Shown in pieces: positions 24,913-33,542 of a stretch of DNA of 64,000 nt. Origin of the DNA: DASSQJ01 sp963730165. GTDB lineage: Bacteria; Actinomycetota; Actinomycetes; Actinomycetales; Dermatophilaceae. The stretch is taken from the NCBI GenBank assembly GCA_963730165.1, contig CAVSQS010000005.1, positions 558,001 through 622,000 on the forward strand. The letters run 5' to 3'. Each line of letters starts with the position of its first letter. Positions within the stretch are counted from its first letter, which is position 1. The notes below the pieces were generated by a model. The model searched no databases. It saw only the letters and a list, made by a program, of their open reading frames with translations, and was not told the origin of the DNA. The position numbers and the translations under genes are program-made.

Positions 24913-26226
24913 ATGACCGACCAGCACCCCACCCCCCAGTGGTACACGCCCCAGGGGAGTACGCAGACCGCGCAGCGGCCGAACGGTGCGCCCGGTCAGT
25001 ACCCGACCCAGAACTCCCCGTCGACCCCGCCCCCTCACGGGCCGCTGGGTCCGATGGGGCCGTCCGGAAGCGGCTCTCCCTCCCCGCGTCCCGGACGTCG
25101 CCGCACGGCGGAACTCACCGCCGTCGCGGTTCTCGCCGCCCTCCTGTCCTCGGGCGGCACCATCGCCGCGGCCCGGCTGTGGGATGACACGCAGACCCCC
25201 TCCACTGCGTCGACATCGTCCACACAGCTGGGCCGCGGCACTGACCAGGGCCCGGTGACCCAGGCCGACGCGACGAACCCGAACTGGACGGCCACGGCCA
25301 CCGCGGTGTCCCCGAGCGTGGTCTCGATCACCGCCCAGCTGGCCCAGGGCGGGGCTCAGGGCTCGGGCGTCATCATCGACAACAACGGCCACGTGCTGAC
25401 GAACAACCACGTCGTCGCCGGCGCCCAGAAGCTCACCGTGACCCTGTCCGACGGTCGCACCTTCGCCGCGACCGTGCGGGGCACCGACCCGTCGACCGAC
25501 CTCGCCGTCGTCACGATCACCAACGCCCCGAACGACCTGGCCCCGATCGCGTTCGGTGACTCCGAGTCGCTCAAGGTCGGCGACCCGGTCATGGCCGTCG
25601 GCAACCCGCTCGGGCTCGCCGGCACCGTGACCACCGGGATCGTCAGCGCCCTCAACCGGCCGGTCACGACCCGGGCCGAGAGCAGCAACCCCTACGGCAC
25701 CCCGGCCGACCCCGTGGTCACGAACGCCATCCAGACCTCCGCGGCGATCAACCCCGGTAACAGCGGTGGCGCGCTCGTGAACGCCAGCGGCCAGCTCGTC
25801 GGCATCAACTCCTCGATCGCCTCGCTGGGCTCCTCCTCGGGTGGCCAGTCCGGCAACATCGGCATCGGCTTCGCGATCCCCGTCAACGAGGCCAAGTCGA
25901 TCGCCACGCAGCTCATCGACACCGGCGCGGCCAAGCACGCCTTCCTCGGCGTCGTCCCGCAGGACGGCACCGCGTCCGACGGCTCGGCCACCCGCACCGG
26001 CGCCGAGATCCGGTCCGTCGAGCCCGGCACTCCCGCGGAGAAGGCCGGCCTCCAGGTCGGTGATGTCGTCACGGCCGTGAACGGCGACCCGGTCGACTCG
26101 GCCCTCTCGCTCGTCGGCTACATCCGCGAGCAGGCCGTCGGCGACAGCGTCAAGCTCACCGTCATCCGGGGCGGCCAGACCATGGACATCACCGCCACGC
26201 TCACCGCGCGCAGCCAGGCCGGCTGA
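24913..26226 (+). CDS. HtrA/DegP-like S1C serine protease with PDZ domain
   Basis: 437 residues. Residues 1-65 are a Pro/Gln-rich cytoplasmic lead; a membrane anchor follows (about 67-88, TAELTAVAVLAALLSSGGTI). The protease domain has the triad His166 (VLTNNHVVAGA), Asp196 (STDLAVVTI) and Ser284 (NPGNSGGALVNASG). A PDZ domain fills about 340-430 (RSVEPGTPAEKAGLQVGDVV, TAVNGDPVDSALSLVGYIRE). It should cut or hold misfolded proteins outside the membrane. It starts behind AAGGAGCACAAGG, 65 bases after the kinase gene, and is probably controlled by that two-component system. A strong hairpin follows the stop. Confidence 0.95.
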   Translation: MTDQHPTPQWYTPQGSTQTAQRPNGAPGQYPTQNSPSTPPPHGPLGPMGPSGSGSPSPRPGRRRTAELTAVAVLAALLSSGGTIAAARLWDDTQTPSTASTSSTQLGRGTDQGPVTQADATNPNWTATATAVSPSVVSITAQLAQGGAQGSGVIIDNNGHVLTNNHVVAGAQKLTVTLSDGRTFAATVRGTDPSTDLAVVTITNAPNDLAPIAFGDSESLKVGDPVMAVGNPLGLAGTVTTGIVSALNRPVTTRAESSNPYGTPADPVVTNAIQTSAAINPGNSGGALVNASGQLVGINSSIASLGSSSGGQSGNIGIGFAIPVNEAKSIATQLIDTGAAKHAFLGVVPQDGTASDGSATRTGAEIRSVEPGTPAEKAGLQVGDVVTAVNGDPVDSALSLVGYIREQAVGDSVKLTVIRGGQTMDITATLTARSQAG

Positions 26227-26252
26227 CACCAGACCCGCCACGGGGAACCACC

Positions 26253-26295
26253 GGGGCGCCTGGGCACACGCTGAGTAGGCGTGCTCAGGCGCCCC
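26253..26295 (+). terminator. Hairpin terminator after the HtrA gene
   Basis: A perfect 10-base outer stem (ggggcgcctg / caggcgcccc) surrounds an inner CACGC / GCGTG stem with a 7-base loop. It lies 27 bases after the protease stop and ends 26 bases before the next start, with no T-run. The position supports termination of the two-component/protease transcript. Confidence 0.7.
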
Positions 26296-26321
26296 ACCCG
26301 TGTCCCGTCGATGCTGGGCGG

Positions 26322-28145
26322 ATGAGCCCTCAGGACGACGTCCGCCGCCTCGAGCACGAGTTCGCCGAGGCGATGCAGCACCTCTACGCCGTCGGCAACG
26401 GTCTGGCCCGCCTGCGCAGCGACCTCGACGGACCCGTCGCGGCCCCCGCGGGTCGCGCCGCCGCGCGCCCCCCGGCTGCCGGCACCGTCCCGGCGGCACC
26501 CCTGCCCCTGCCCGTGCCTCACCCGCGCCCCGCACCGACGCCCATCGCCACCCCGGCGCCCCCTCCCGAGCCGTGGTACCGGCGCGAGGGAGCCGTCACC
26601 CGGGTGCTGGCCGTCTCCGGGACCGTCGTCACCCTCGCCGGGGTGGCGATGCTGCTCGTGGTCGCCGCCCGCCACGGCTGGTTCGGTCCGCTCGCGCGGG
26701 TCGGTGCCGGCGCGGCGCTGGCGCTCACCCTCGGAGGCCTCGGCGCTCGGCAGGGGGCCGTCGAGGTCGCCCGCGGGAGGGAGGTCGGCGCCGCCCCCGT
26801 CGCCCTCGTCGCGACGGGTGGCGCCGCCGCCTACCTCGACGTCGTCGCGGTGACCTCGGGACACGGCTGGCTCCCGGCGGGGGTCGGACTGGTGCTGTCC
26901 GGCGCGGTGGCGCTGGCCGGGCTCGGACTGGCCCGGGCCTGGGGCAGCGAGCTCCTCGGTGTCCTCATGGTCGCGGGGGCCGCAGGCCTCTCACCTCTCG
27001 TCGCCGGACGCCCGGGCTGGGTGCTCTCGGGCTTCCTCGGCATCCTCGCCCTGGCCGGGTGGTGGGCCGGTGGGGAGACGGCGCGTCCGGTCCTGACCGT
27101 CGTCCGGTCGACGCCGGTCGCGCTGTCGCTCCTCGCCGGGGCCGCCGTCGCGGAGTCCACGCCCGAGCAGTTGGGCCTGCTGGCCGTGGGGCTCGTCGTC
27201 CTCCTCGCGACCCTGGCCACCTCGGCGGTCTCGGTCGTGCGTGACCCCCGGGATGCTGCGGCGTCGGCGGCGCTCGGCACGTCGCTGGCGGGGGCGCTCG
27301 TGGTCACGGCCGACCTCCCCGACCCGCTGCGGCCGACGGTGCTCGCGCTGACGGCGGCCCTGCTGCTCCTTGCGGCGACGGCACTGGGCCGACCGCCGGC
27401 AGGCCCGGTGGCGGCTCATCTCGTCGCCGTCTGCGCCTCCGGCGGGTCCCTCGCCGCCGTCCTCGCCGTGCTCACCGCCGCCCCCGCCGGCCACCGCACC
27501 ACCGGCCTGCTCCTCCTCGCGATCGGCCACCTCGCCGCCGCGGTGGTCAGCCGTTCACGGGTCACCGTGACGCTGGGGGCGGCGACCGGGCTCCTCGCCC
27601 TCGCCGCCTGGGCGCGGCACCCGATCGCCGTGGTGTCCGAAGCGACCGCCCTCCGGCACGACATGGCCACCGCGGTGCTCGACAGCCTCCTCGCCGGTGG
27701 CCTCGCGGTGCTGGCGGCGTGGGCCAGCGCGACCGTCCGTGGGGTCGGGCAGGACCTCCGGCGAGCGAGCACGGTCCTCGCCTGGGCCGTCGGGTCGGCC
27801 GCCTCGGCGACCGCAGCGGTGGCCCTGGGTGTCCTCGTCGGCACTCGGCTGGGCGCCGCGGGTTCGGGCTTCGTCGTGGGCCAGGCCACCGCGACCGTCG
27901 CGTGGATGCTCGCCGCCGGGTGGCTGCTCCTGCGCTCGCTCGCCGGGGGCCGGTACGCCGACACCGCCCTGCGCGGGGGTCTCGTGCTCGCGGCCGTCGC
28001 CGTCGCCAAGCTCTTCCTCCACGACCTTGCCGCCCTCCCGGGTCTCGCCCGGTCCGTCGCCTTCATCGCCACCGGGTTGCTCCTCATCGCGACGGGCAGC
28101 CGCTACGCACGGGCCTTCGAGCAGCGGCGGGCGGCGAGCAGCTGA
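26322..28145 (+). CDS. DUF2339-like large membrane protein
   Basis: 607 residues. A short helical lead that can form a coiled coil (DDVRRLEHEFAEAMQHLYAV, residues 4-30), a proline-rich linker (about 40-85), then more than a dozen hydrophobic helices to the C-terminus. EPWYRREGAVTRVLAVSGTV and the repeated Gly/Ala-rich helices with short loops match the DUF2339 group of predicted membrane proteins. No catalytic motif is visible. The function is unknown. It is read from its own start, just after the HtrA hairpin. Confidence 0.75.
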   Translation: MSPQDDVRRLEHEFAEAMQHLYAVGNGLARLRSDLDGPVAAPAGRAAARPPAAGTVPAAPLPLPVPHPRPAPTPIATPAPPPEPWYRREGAVTRVLAVSGTVVTLAGVAMLLVVAARHGWFGPLARVGAGAALALTLGGLGARQGAVEVARGREVGAAPVALVATGGAAAYLDVVAVTSGHGWLPAGVGLVLSGAVALAGLGLARAWGSELLGVLMVAGAAGLSPLVAGRPGWVLSGFLGILALAGWWAGGETARPVLTVVRSTPVALSLLAGAAVAESTPEQLGLLAVGLVVLLATLATSAVSVVRDPRDAAASAALGTSLAGALVVTADLPDPLRPTVLALTAALLLLAATALGRPPAGPVAAHLVAVCASGGSLAAVLAVLTAAPAGHRTTGLLLLAIGHLAAAVVSRSRVTVTLGAATGLLALAAWARHPIAVVSEATALRHDMATAVLDSLLAGGLAVLAAWASATVRGVGQDLRRASTVLAWAVGSAASATAAVALGVLVGTRLGAAGSGFVVGQATATVAWMLAAGWLLLRSLAGGRYADTALRGGLVLAAVAVAKLFLHDLAALPGLARSVAFIATGLLLIATGSRYARAFEQRRAASS

Positions 28146-28190
28146 CCGTTCCCGCGGACGCGTGGCGCGCCCATCTGGGAGAGTGGGCGG

Positions 28191-28847
28191 ATGGACGCGT
28201 TGCAGGGACGCTGGTCGTCCGACTGCGGGCGAGCCCTGCCGCTGGCCGAGGAGGGCGCGGTCCGCACCGTGGGCCAGGACCTGCTGCGCCGGTGGCGGGA
28301 GCCGCACCGCCGGTACCACGACGCGACCCACCTCGGCGAGGTCCTCGCCGCCCTCGACACCCTCGTGCGGGCCGCTCGCGCCCCGGAGGACGCGCACGCG
28401 GCGGCCGCACTCGGCGCGTGGTTCCACGACGCCGTGTACGCGGTGGGGACCCCGGCCCGGAACGAGGAGCGCAGCGCCCGAATCGCGGCAGCGGCGCTCG
28501 ACCTGCTCGGGGCCGACGACGGGCTCGTCGCGCGGGTGGTGCAGCTCGTCCTCGACACCTCGACTCACGAGCTGGACGGTGGAGTGCGCGACCCCGCGCG
28601 CGTCCTCCTCCACGACGCGGACCTCTGGGTGCTCGCGGCTCCCCTGCCCCGCTTCGACGAGTACTGCCGGCAGGTCCGGCAGGAGTACTCCCACGTGGCA
28701 CCCGCCGACTATGCGCGGGCGCGGGCCGAGGTGCTGCGCCCGTTCCTCGCCCGCGAGCACGTCTACCGGAGCCCCTATGCCCGCCGCGAGTGGGAGCCGG
28801 TCGCCAAGGAGAACCTGGCCAGGGAGCTCACCCGGCTCGCGGGTTGA
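28191..28847 (+). CDS. HD-superfamily metal-dependent phosphohydrolase-like protein
   Basis: 218 residues from ATG 28191 behind GGGAGAG. The layout matches the COG4339-type predicted HD hydrolases: REPHRRYHDATHLGEVLAAL (first His cluster), ALGAWFHDAVYAVGTPARNE (the HD pair), VVQLVLDTSTHEL (His), LLHDADLWVLAAPLPRFDEY (late Asp) and the C-terminal FLAREHVYRSPYARREWEPV. These His and Asp residues should hold one or two metal ions. The substrate is unknown, probably a nucleotide or phosphoester. Its last 20 bases overlap the end of the opposing DUF4031-NUDIX gene. Confidence 0.82.
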   Translation: MDALQGRWSSDCGRALPLAEEGAVRTVGQDLLRRWREPHRRYHDATHLGEVLAALDTLVRAARAPEDAHAAAALGAWFHDAVYAVGTPARNEERSARIAAAALDLLGADDGLVARVVQLVLDTSTHELDGGVRDPARVLLHDADLWVLAAPLPRFDEYCRQVRQEYSHVAPADYARARAEVLRPFLAREHVYRSPYARREWEPVAKENLARELTRLAG

Positions 28848-29604
28848 GGGTGGCGTCCACGAGGGGCCAGTAGAAGTGGTCCGAGCAGAGCGCCTCGAGC
28901 TCGGACCACGTCACCCAGCGACGGTCATCGGTGTCGTCGAGCTCGGCCGCGAGCGGCGGCCGGACCTCGGGCAGGTCGGTGGCGAAGACCTGCAGGAGGT
29001 CCTGGCCGACCCGCCACAGCCCACCCGACGACCGGTTGTGGAACCGCTCGTACCCGACCGGACGCAGTGCCGCTCCGTCGAGCACCAGCCCGCACTCCTC
29101 CCGGGCCTCGCGGACCGCGTTCTCGCGCACCGTCTCCGGCGGCTCGCGCCAGCCGCCGGGGGCCCCCCACTGGTCCCGCCGCACCGACCGGACCACCGCG
29201 TGGTGCCCCACGGCGTCGCGGACGAAGACCATGGCGGCGAAGACCCGGCGGTGGTCGGCCTCTCGCGGTGACCTGATGAGGTCGACGTCGGCGGTGGTCC
29301 CGTCGGGGAAGTCGATCCCGCTGACCCGGGCGACACCCGTGTCCCCGCGACGCTTCGGCATCCGCAGACCGCTGTCCAGCAGAGCAGCGAGGAGCTCGCG
29401 CGGCCCGACCGGGCGAGCCCCCGCGGCCACGACGTCGGCGTAGCGCTCCTCGGGGACGTCGTAGTGGTCGCCCTCGAAGCCCCGGCGCGGAATCCCCACG
29501 GCGAGCGCGAAGGCGTGCAGCTCCTCGAGGCTGGTGTCGCTGACCAGGTGCGACCACCGCCGCCCGTGCGCCTCCGGCCGCGGGGGGTCGATGAGGATGG
29601 CCAC
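28828..29604 (-). CDS. DUF4031-NUDIX fusion hydrolase
   Basis: 258 residues from GTG 29604. Residues 1-85 are a DUF4031 domain (VAILIDPPRPEAHGRRWSHL, SDTSLEELHAFALAVGIPRR, GFEGDHYDVPEERYADVVAA). Residues about 105-240 are a NUDIX domain with the full box G-x5-E-x7-R-E-U-x-E-E-x-G-U in GGWREPPETVRENAVREARE followed by ECGL. NUDIX enzymes cut nucleoside diphosphates linked to another group; this substrate is unknown. The fusion is recurrent in actinobacteria as far as I recall. The stop overlaps the opposing HD gene by 20 bases. Confidence 0.88.
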   Translation of the reverse strand: MAILIDPPRPEAHGRRWSHLVSDTSLEELHAFALAVGIPRRGFEGDHYDVPEERYADVVAAGARPVGPRELLAALLDSGLRMPKRRGDTGVARVSGIDFPDGTTADVDLIRSPREADHRRVFAAMVFVRDAVGHHAVVRSVRRDQWGAPGGWREPPETVRENAVREAREECGLVLDGAALRPVGYERFHNRSSGGLWRVGQDLLQVFATDLPEVRPPLAAELDDTDDRRWVTWSELEALCSDHFYWPLVDATLNPRAG

Positions 29605-29728
29605 GTGCCGATCGTAGGCGGCGCACCCGGGCCTGTGGACAACTCCCCGCTGTGCTCACCGGGACGGCCTAGCGTCGGTGCCGAGCGGTCGCCCGCCGGG
29701 GGTGGCCACCGGTCACGGGGGAAATGCC

Positions 29729-30019
29729 ATGGCGGCACAGTTCCAGGTCGACACGGACCGCATCGCCGGGGCCGCGGGCGACGTCGCGCGGATCTCGGCC
29801 GAGATCGAGAGCGAGGTCGCGCAGATGCTCGCCCGCCTCACCGGCCTCCAGGACGCGTGGACGGGCACCGCGTCGGCGCAGTTCCAGGGGGTGGTCGGGC
29901 AGTGGCGGGCCACCCAGCAGCAGGTCCGCGAGTCGCTCGACGACATCGGGCGGGTGCTCGCCGCGGCCGGGGCCCAGTACGCCGAGACCGAGGCGCAGGC
30001 GGTGCGGATGTTCAGCTGA
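29729..30019 (+). CDS. WXG100-family (ESAT-6-like) protein
   Basis: 96 residues from ATG 29729 behind GGGGGAAA. Two amphipathic helices (VDTDRIAGAAGDVARISAEI and the region after residue 52) are joined at the W-x-G turn (QDAWTGTASAQFQGVVGQWR). Size and pattern match WXG100 proteins, small helical hairpins exported by type VII secretion. The C-terminus lacks an obvious YxxxD/E signal. No partner WXG100 gene, ESX ATPase or EccB/C/D gene is seen in this window, so it is an orphan here and may rely on a distant secretion system. Confidence 0.88.
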   Translation: MAAQFQVDTDRIAGAAGDVARISAEIESEVAQMLARLTGLQDAWTGTASAQFQGVVGQWRATQQQVRESLDDIGRVLAAAGAQYAETEAQAVRMFS

Positions 30020-30083
30020 GCCTCCGCGGCCGGGTCGTGCGTCCCCGCACCGGAGGGGATGGGCTCCCTCCCGGCCGGGGCCG

Positions 30084-32639
30084 CTACTCGGTGGCGATGG
30101 CCCGCAGCACGTCGAGCCGCGCGGCACGCCGGCCGGGCCACAGGGCCGCGAGGACCCCGACGACCGCCGCGACGCCGACGAAGAGGGCCAGCTGGGCCCA
30201 CGGCACGGCGAGCACGTCGATGCCCTCGTCGACGAGCGAGCGCTGGAGGGCCACGGCGAAGGCCAGCCCCAGGACGATGCCGAGCACCGCTCCGAGCACC
30301 GCGATCGCCACCGACTCCAGCCGCAGCATCAGTCGCAGCTGCCGGCGGGAGAGACCGACGGCTCGCAGCAGCCCGATCTCGCGCACCCGCTCGATGACCG
30401 AGAGGGCAAGGGTGTTGACGATCCCGAGCACCGCGATGACGACGGCGAGGCCCAGCAGCGCGTAGACGATGAAGAGGAGCTGGTCGATGGGCCGGCGCTG
30501 CTGCTCGGCGAACTGGGCCTGGTCCTTGACGCTCACGGTCGGCAGACCCTCGACCGCCGTGTCGAGCGACTGCTTGACGACGGCACGGTCGGCGCCGGGG
30601 GCGGCGGTGACGTAGACCGCACGGTCCGTCGGCGGCACCCCGAGCGCCTCGAAGCCCGCGAGCGACATCGTGACGTCCGAGGTGAGGACGATGTCGGGTT
30701 CGTAGGTCGCGACGACCCGGCCGCTGCGCTCGTCGCCGGCGAAGCCCACGGTCACCGGCGAGCCCACCGTCAGGCCGTGGTCGGCGGCGTAGCCCACCGA
30801 GAGGGCGACGCCGTCGTTCCCGAGGTCGGTGAGGGACCCGGTGACGACCTTCGGCGCCGCGACCCGCTCGAGCGCGGTCGGGTCGACGCCGCTGGCGAAC
30901 TCCCGGTCGCCGTCGACCTCGAGCCGCGCCGCGCGCACCCGCACGACGTCCCCGACGCCCGGCGAGGCCTCCACCTCGTCGGCGATCGCGGCGGAGAAAC
31001 CCTGGCCGACGACGTTGGAGATGACGTAGTCGGCGACGACGTCCTCGGCGAGGGCCTTGTCGATGCTCGCCTTCGCCGAGGCGCCGAGCACCGACATCAT
31101 GGTGACGAGCGAGACCCCGATCATCAGGGCCGACGCCGTGGCCCCGGTTCGGCGCGGGTTGCGGCGCGAGTTCTGCTCGGCCATCCGCCCCACGGCACCG
31201 AACGCCCGTCGATAGCCCCAGCCCAGCCCGGCGAGGACCGGCCGCCCGACGAAGGGGCTGACCAGGGCGGTGCCGACGATCACCCCGAAGATGCCGGCAC
31301 CGAGGACGTAGGTGGGTTCACTGCCCCACCCGGCGAGGCCGCCCACCATCCCCACCAGTCCGGCGGTGACGAGCAGCCCGCCGATGACCGCGCGCCACCG
31401 CATCCCGCCCTCCGCCAGCGCGGCGTCGTCACGCATGGCCGCGACGGGCGGCACGCTGCCCGCGCGGCGCGCCGGGAGGTAGGCGGCGACGAGGGTCACG
31501 AGGAGCCCGACGACGAGCGCGACGACGACGGTCCGGGGCTGGATGACGAGCTCGTTCGCGCTGAGGTCCAGGCCGATCCGGCCGAAGACCGCCTTGATGC
31601 CGACGGCGAGGAGGACACCGAGGCCGACCCCGATCGCCGAGCCGACGAGGCCCACGGCACCCGCCTCGAGGAGGACGCTGCGGGCGACCTGACGGCGGCT
31701 GGCGCCGATCGCCCGCAGGAGCGCGAGCTCGCGACTGCGCTGGGCGACGAGGATCGAGAAGGTGTTCACGATGAGGAACGCCCCGACCGTGAGCGCGACC
31801 CCCGCGAAGACGAGGAGGAAGGTGTTGACGAACGAGAGTGCCTCGTCGATGCGGGTCGCCGCGCGCGCGGCCGTCGCGTCGCCGGTGGCCGACTCGTAGC
31901 CCTCCGGGAGGACGCGGTCGACGGCCGCCTTGAGCTCGGCCTGGCTCGTGCCCGGCGCCGCCGTCACCCAGACCTGCGACCAGGCGTCCTTGCCGTCGAG
32001 GTAGAGCTCCTGGGCACGGTGGGCGTCGAACATGACGATGGTGGCGCCCACGAGGGAGGTGCCGCCGAACTCCGCGGTGCCGACGAGCGTCCCCGTCACC
32101 CGTGGTTGCGCCGTCGAGGTGACGAGGTCGACGGTGTCCCCGAGTCGGTAGCCCGAGGCCTGGGCCGTGTCGGCGTCGACGACGATCTCGTCGTCGGACG
32201 CCGGCCAGCGCCCGGAGCTGAGCGTTGCCGTCGGCACGCCGTTGGCGGCCGGCCCCGGGCTGTAGCTGACCGCGATGCCCGGGGGCCCGCCGCCCCCGAG
32301 CAGCTTGCCGTCCGTCGCGACGACGAAGGTCCCGAACGCGGTGATCCGTCCGTCGGCGCGGGCCGCGCCGGGAACGGCGGCGAGCTCGGGGACCAGCGAC
32401 TGGGGCACGGTGCGCGCCCCCTCGGCACCCCCGAAGCCACCGCCCCCACCGCCGGCTCCCGCGGGCCGGACGATGACGTCTCCGACCGCACCGCTCGTCA
32501 GCCCCGTGAACGCGCGGTCGAGGGTGTCGGTGAACACGTAGGAGCCGGCGACGAAGGCGACGCCGAGCACCACCGCCACCATGCTGAGCACGAGGCGGAC
32601 CTTGTGGGCGAAGATGCCCCGCAGGGTCGCGCGCAGCAT
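30084..32639 (-). CDS. ABC transporter permease, duplicated FtsX/MacB type
   Basis: 851 residues. MLRATLRGIFAHKVRLVLSM opens with a basic segment and the first membrane helix, a large outside domain follows (about 50-255), then three helices with the FtsX core (SRELALLRAIGASRRQVARS), two to three central helices, a second outside domain and a second FtsX core (VREIGLLRAVGLSRRQLRLM) with final helices to the C-terminus LDVLRAIATE. It should work with the ATPase encoded 3 bases upstream to move or extract a lipid, lipoprotein or peptide. It is one of the common actinobacterial MacB-like pairs; its cargo is unknown. Confidence 0.93.
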   Translation of the reverse strand: MLRATLRGIFAHKVRLVLSMVAVVLGVAFVAGSYVFTDTLDRAFTGLTSGAVGDVIVRPAGAGGGGGGFGGAEGARTVPQSLVPELAAVPGAARADGRITAFGTFVVATDGKLLGGGGPPGIAVSYSPGPAANGVPTATLSSGRWPASDDEIVVDADTAQASGYRLGDTVDLVTSTAQPRVTGTLVGTAEFGGTSLVGATIVMFDAHRAQELYLDGKDAWSQVWVTAAPGTSQAELKAAVDRVLPEGYESATGDATAARAATRIDEALSFVNTFLLVFAGVALTVGAFLIVNTFSILVAQRSRELALLRAIGASRRQVARSVLLEAGAVGLVGSAIGVGLGVLLAVGIKAVFGRIGLDLSANELVIQPRTVVVALVVGLLVTLVAAYLPARRAGSVPPVAAMRDDAALAEGGMRWRAVIGGLLVTAGLVGMVGGLAGWGSEPTYVLGAGIFGVIVGTALVSPFVGRPVLAGLGWGYRRAFGAVGRMAEQNSRRNPRRTGATASALMIGVSLVTMMSVLGASAKASIDKALAEDVVADYVISNVVGQGFSAAIADEVEASPGVGDVVRVRAARLEVDGDREFASGVDPTALERVAAPKVVTGSLTDLGNDGVALSVGYAADHGLTVGSPVTVGFAGDERSGRVVATYEPDIVLTSDVTMSLAGFEALGVPPTDRAVYVTAAPGADRAVVKQSLDTAVEGLPTVSVKDQAQFAEQQRRPIDQLLFIVYALLGLAVVIAVLGIVNTLALSVIERVREIGLLRAVGLSRRQLRLMLRLESVAIAVLGAVLGIVLGLAFAVALQRSLVDEGIDVLAVPWAQLALFVGVAAVVGVLAALWPGRRAARLDVLRAIATE

Positions 32640-32642
32640 CCG

Positions 32643-33419
32643 TCAGACCCCCGCGGACCGGCCGAGGCCGGCCATCCGCTCGAGGACGCGCTCGGGCGTC
32701 GGCTCGCGCAGCTCGTCGACGACGTGGCCGTCGGCGAGGAAGACGACCCGGTCGGTCCAGCTCGCGGCCCCCGGGTCGTGGGTGACCATGACGACGGTCT
32801 GGTCGTGGCTGTCGACCGCGGACCGGAGGAACCCCAGCACCTCGGCGCCTGACGTCGAGTCGAGGTTGCCGGTGGGCTCGTCGGCGAAGACGACGTCGGG
32901 CTTGCCGACGAGGGCCCGAGCGCACGCGACGCGCTGCTGCTGCCCCCCGGACAGCTCTCCGGGGCGGTGCCCCAGGCGGTCGCGCAGCCCGACGGTGTCG
33001 ACGACCTCGTCGAACCACGCCGCGTCCGGCCGGCGACCGGCGATGGCGAGCGGCAGGAGGATGTTCTCCTCGGCGGTCAGGGTCGGGACGAGGTTGAAGG
33101 CCTGGAAGACGAAGCCGATGCGGTCGCGGCGCAGCTCGGTGAGCGCTCGCTCCTTGAGCACGGTCAGGTCGACGTCGCCGAGGTAGACGTGGCCCGCGGT
33201 GGCCGAGTCGAGGCCCGCCGCGCAGTGCATGAGCGTGGACTTGCCCGACCCCGACTTGCCCATGATCGCCGTGAACTCCCCCGCGTGCAGGTCGAGGGTC
33301 ACGTCGTCGAGGGCCACGACCCGGGTCTCGCCGGAGCCGTACACCTTGGTCAGGCCCTCGACCCGGGCCGCCGCGGTGCGCACGGGGATCTTCTCGTCGG
33401 TGGGGTCGGCGACGGGCAT
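32643..33419 (-). CDS. ABC transporter ATP-binding protein (MacB/LolD-like)
   Basis: 258 residues from ATG 33419. Complete nucleotide-binding set: Walker A GKSGSGKST, Q-loop (FVFQAFNLVPTLTAEENILL), signature LSGGQQQRVACARALVGK, Walker B with D-loop VVFADEPTGNLDSTSG, and His switch VMVTHDPGAAS. MacB/LolD-type ATPases pair with FtsX-type permeases, and the permease gene follows after 3 bases. The first 20 residues are a short charged lead. Upstream, 120 bases separate it from the phosphatase gene and should hold its promoter. Confidence 0.95.
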   Translation of the reverse strand: MPVADPTDEKIPVRTAAARVEGLTKVYGSGETRVVALDDVTLDLHAGEFTAIMGKSGSGKSTLMHCAAGLDSATAGHVYLGDVDLTVLKERALTELRRDRIGFVFQAFNLVPTLTAEENILLPLAIAGRRPDAAWFDEVVDTVGLRDRLGHRPGELSGGQQQRVACARALVGKPDVVFADEPTGNLDSTSGAEVLGFLRSAVDSHDQTVVMVTHDPGAASWTDRVVFLADGHVVDELREPTPERVLERMAGLGRSAGV

Positions 33420-33542
33420 GCGGGGGTCCTCGGGCTCGGGGGGGTGGGGCCGCGAGGCGGCCCCGGCGGACGACCAGCGACGCGGCACGGGAGCCGGGCC
33501 GGGGCCCGGGCAGCACCGCACTGGTCGCTGATGCCCTCAACG

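Noticed and set aside
29724..32852. A 1042-codon forward frame across the ABC permease region
   Set aside because: It is the complement of a clear FtsX-type permease and ATPase; its product is rich in Arg, Asp, Gly and His with no domain.
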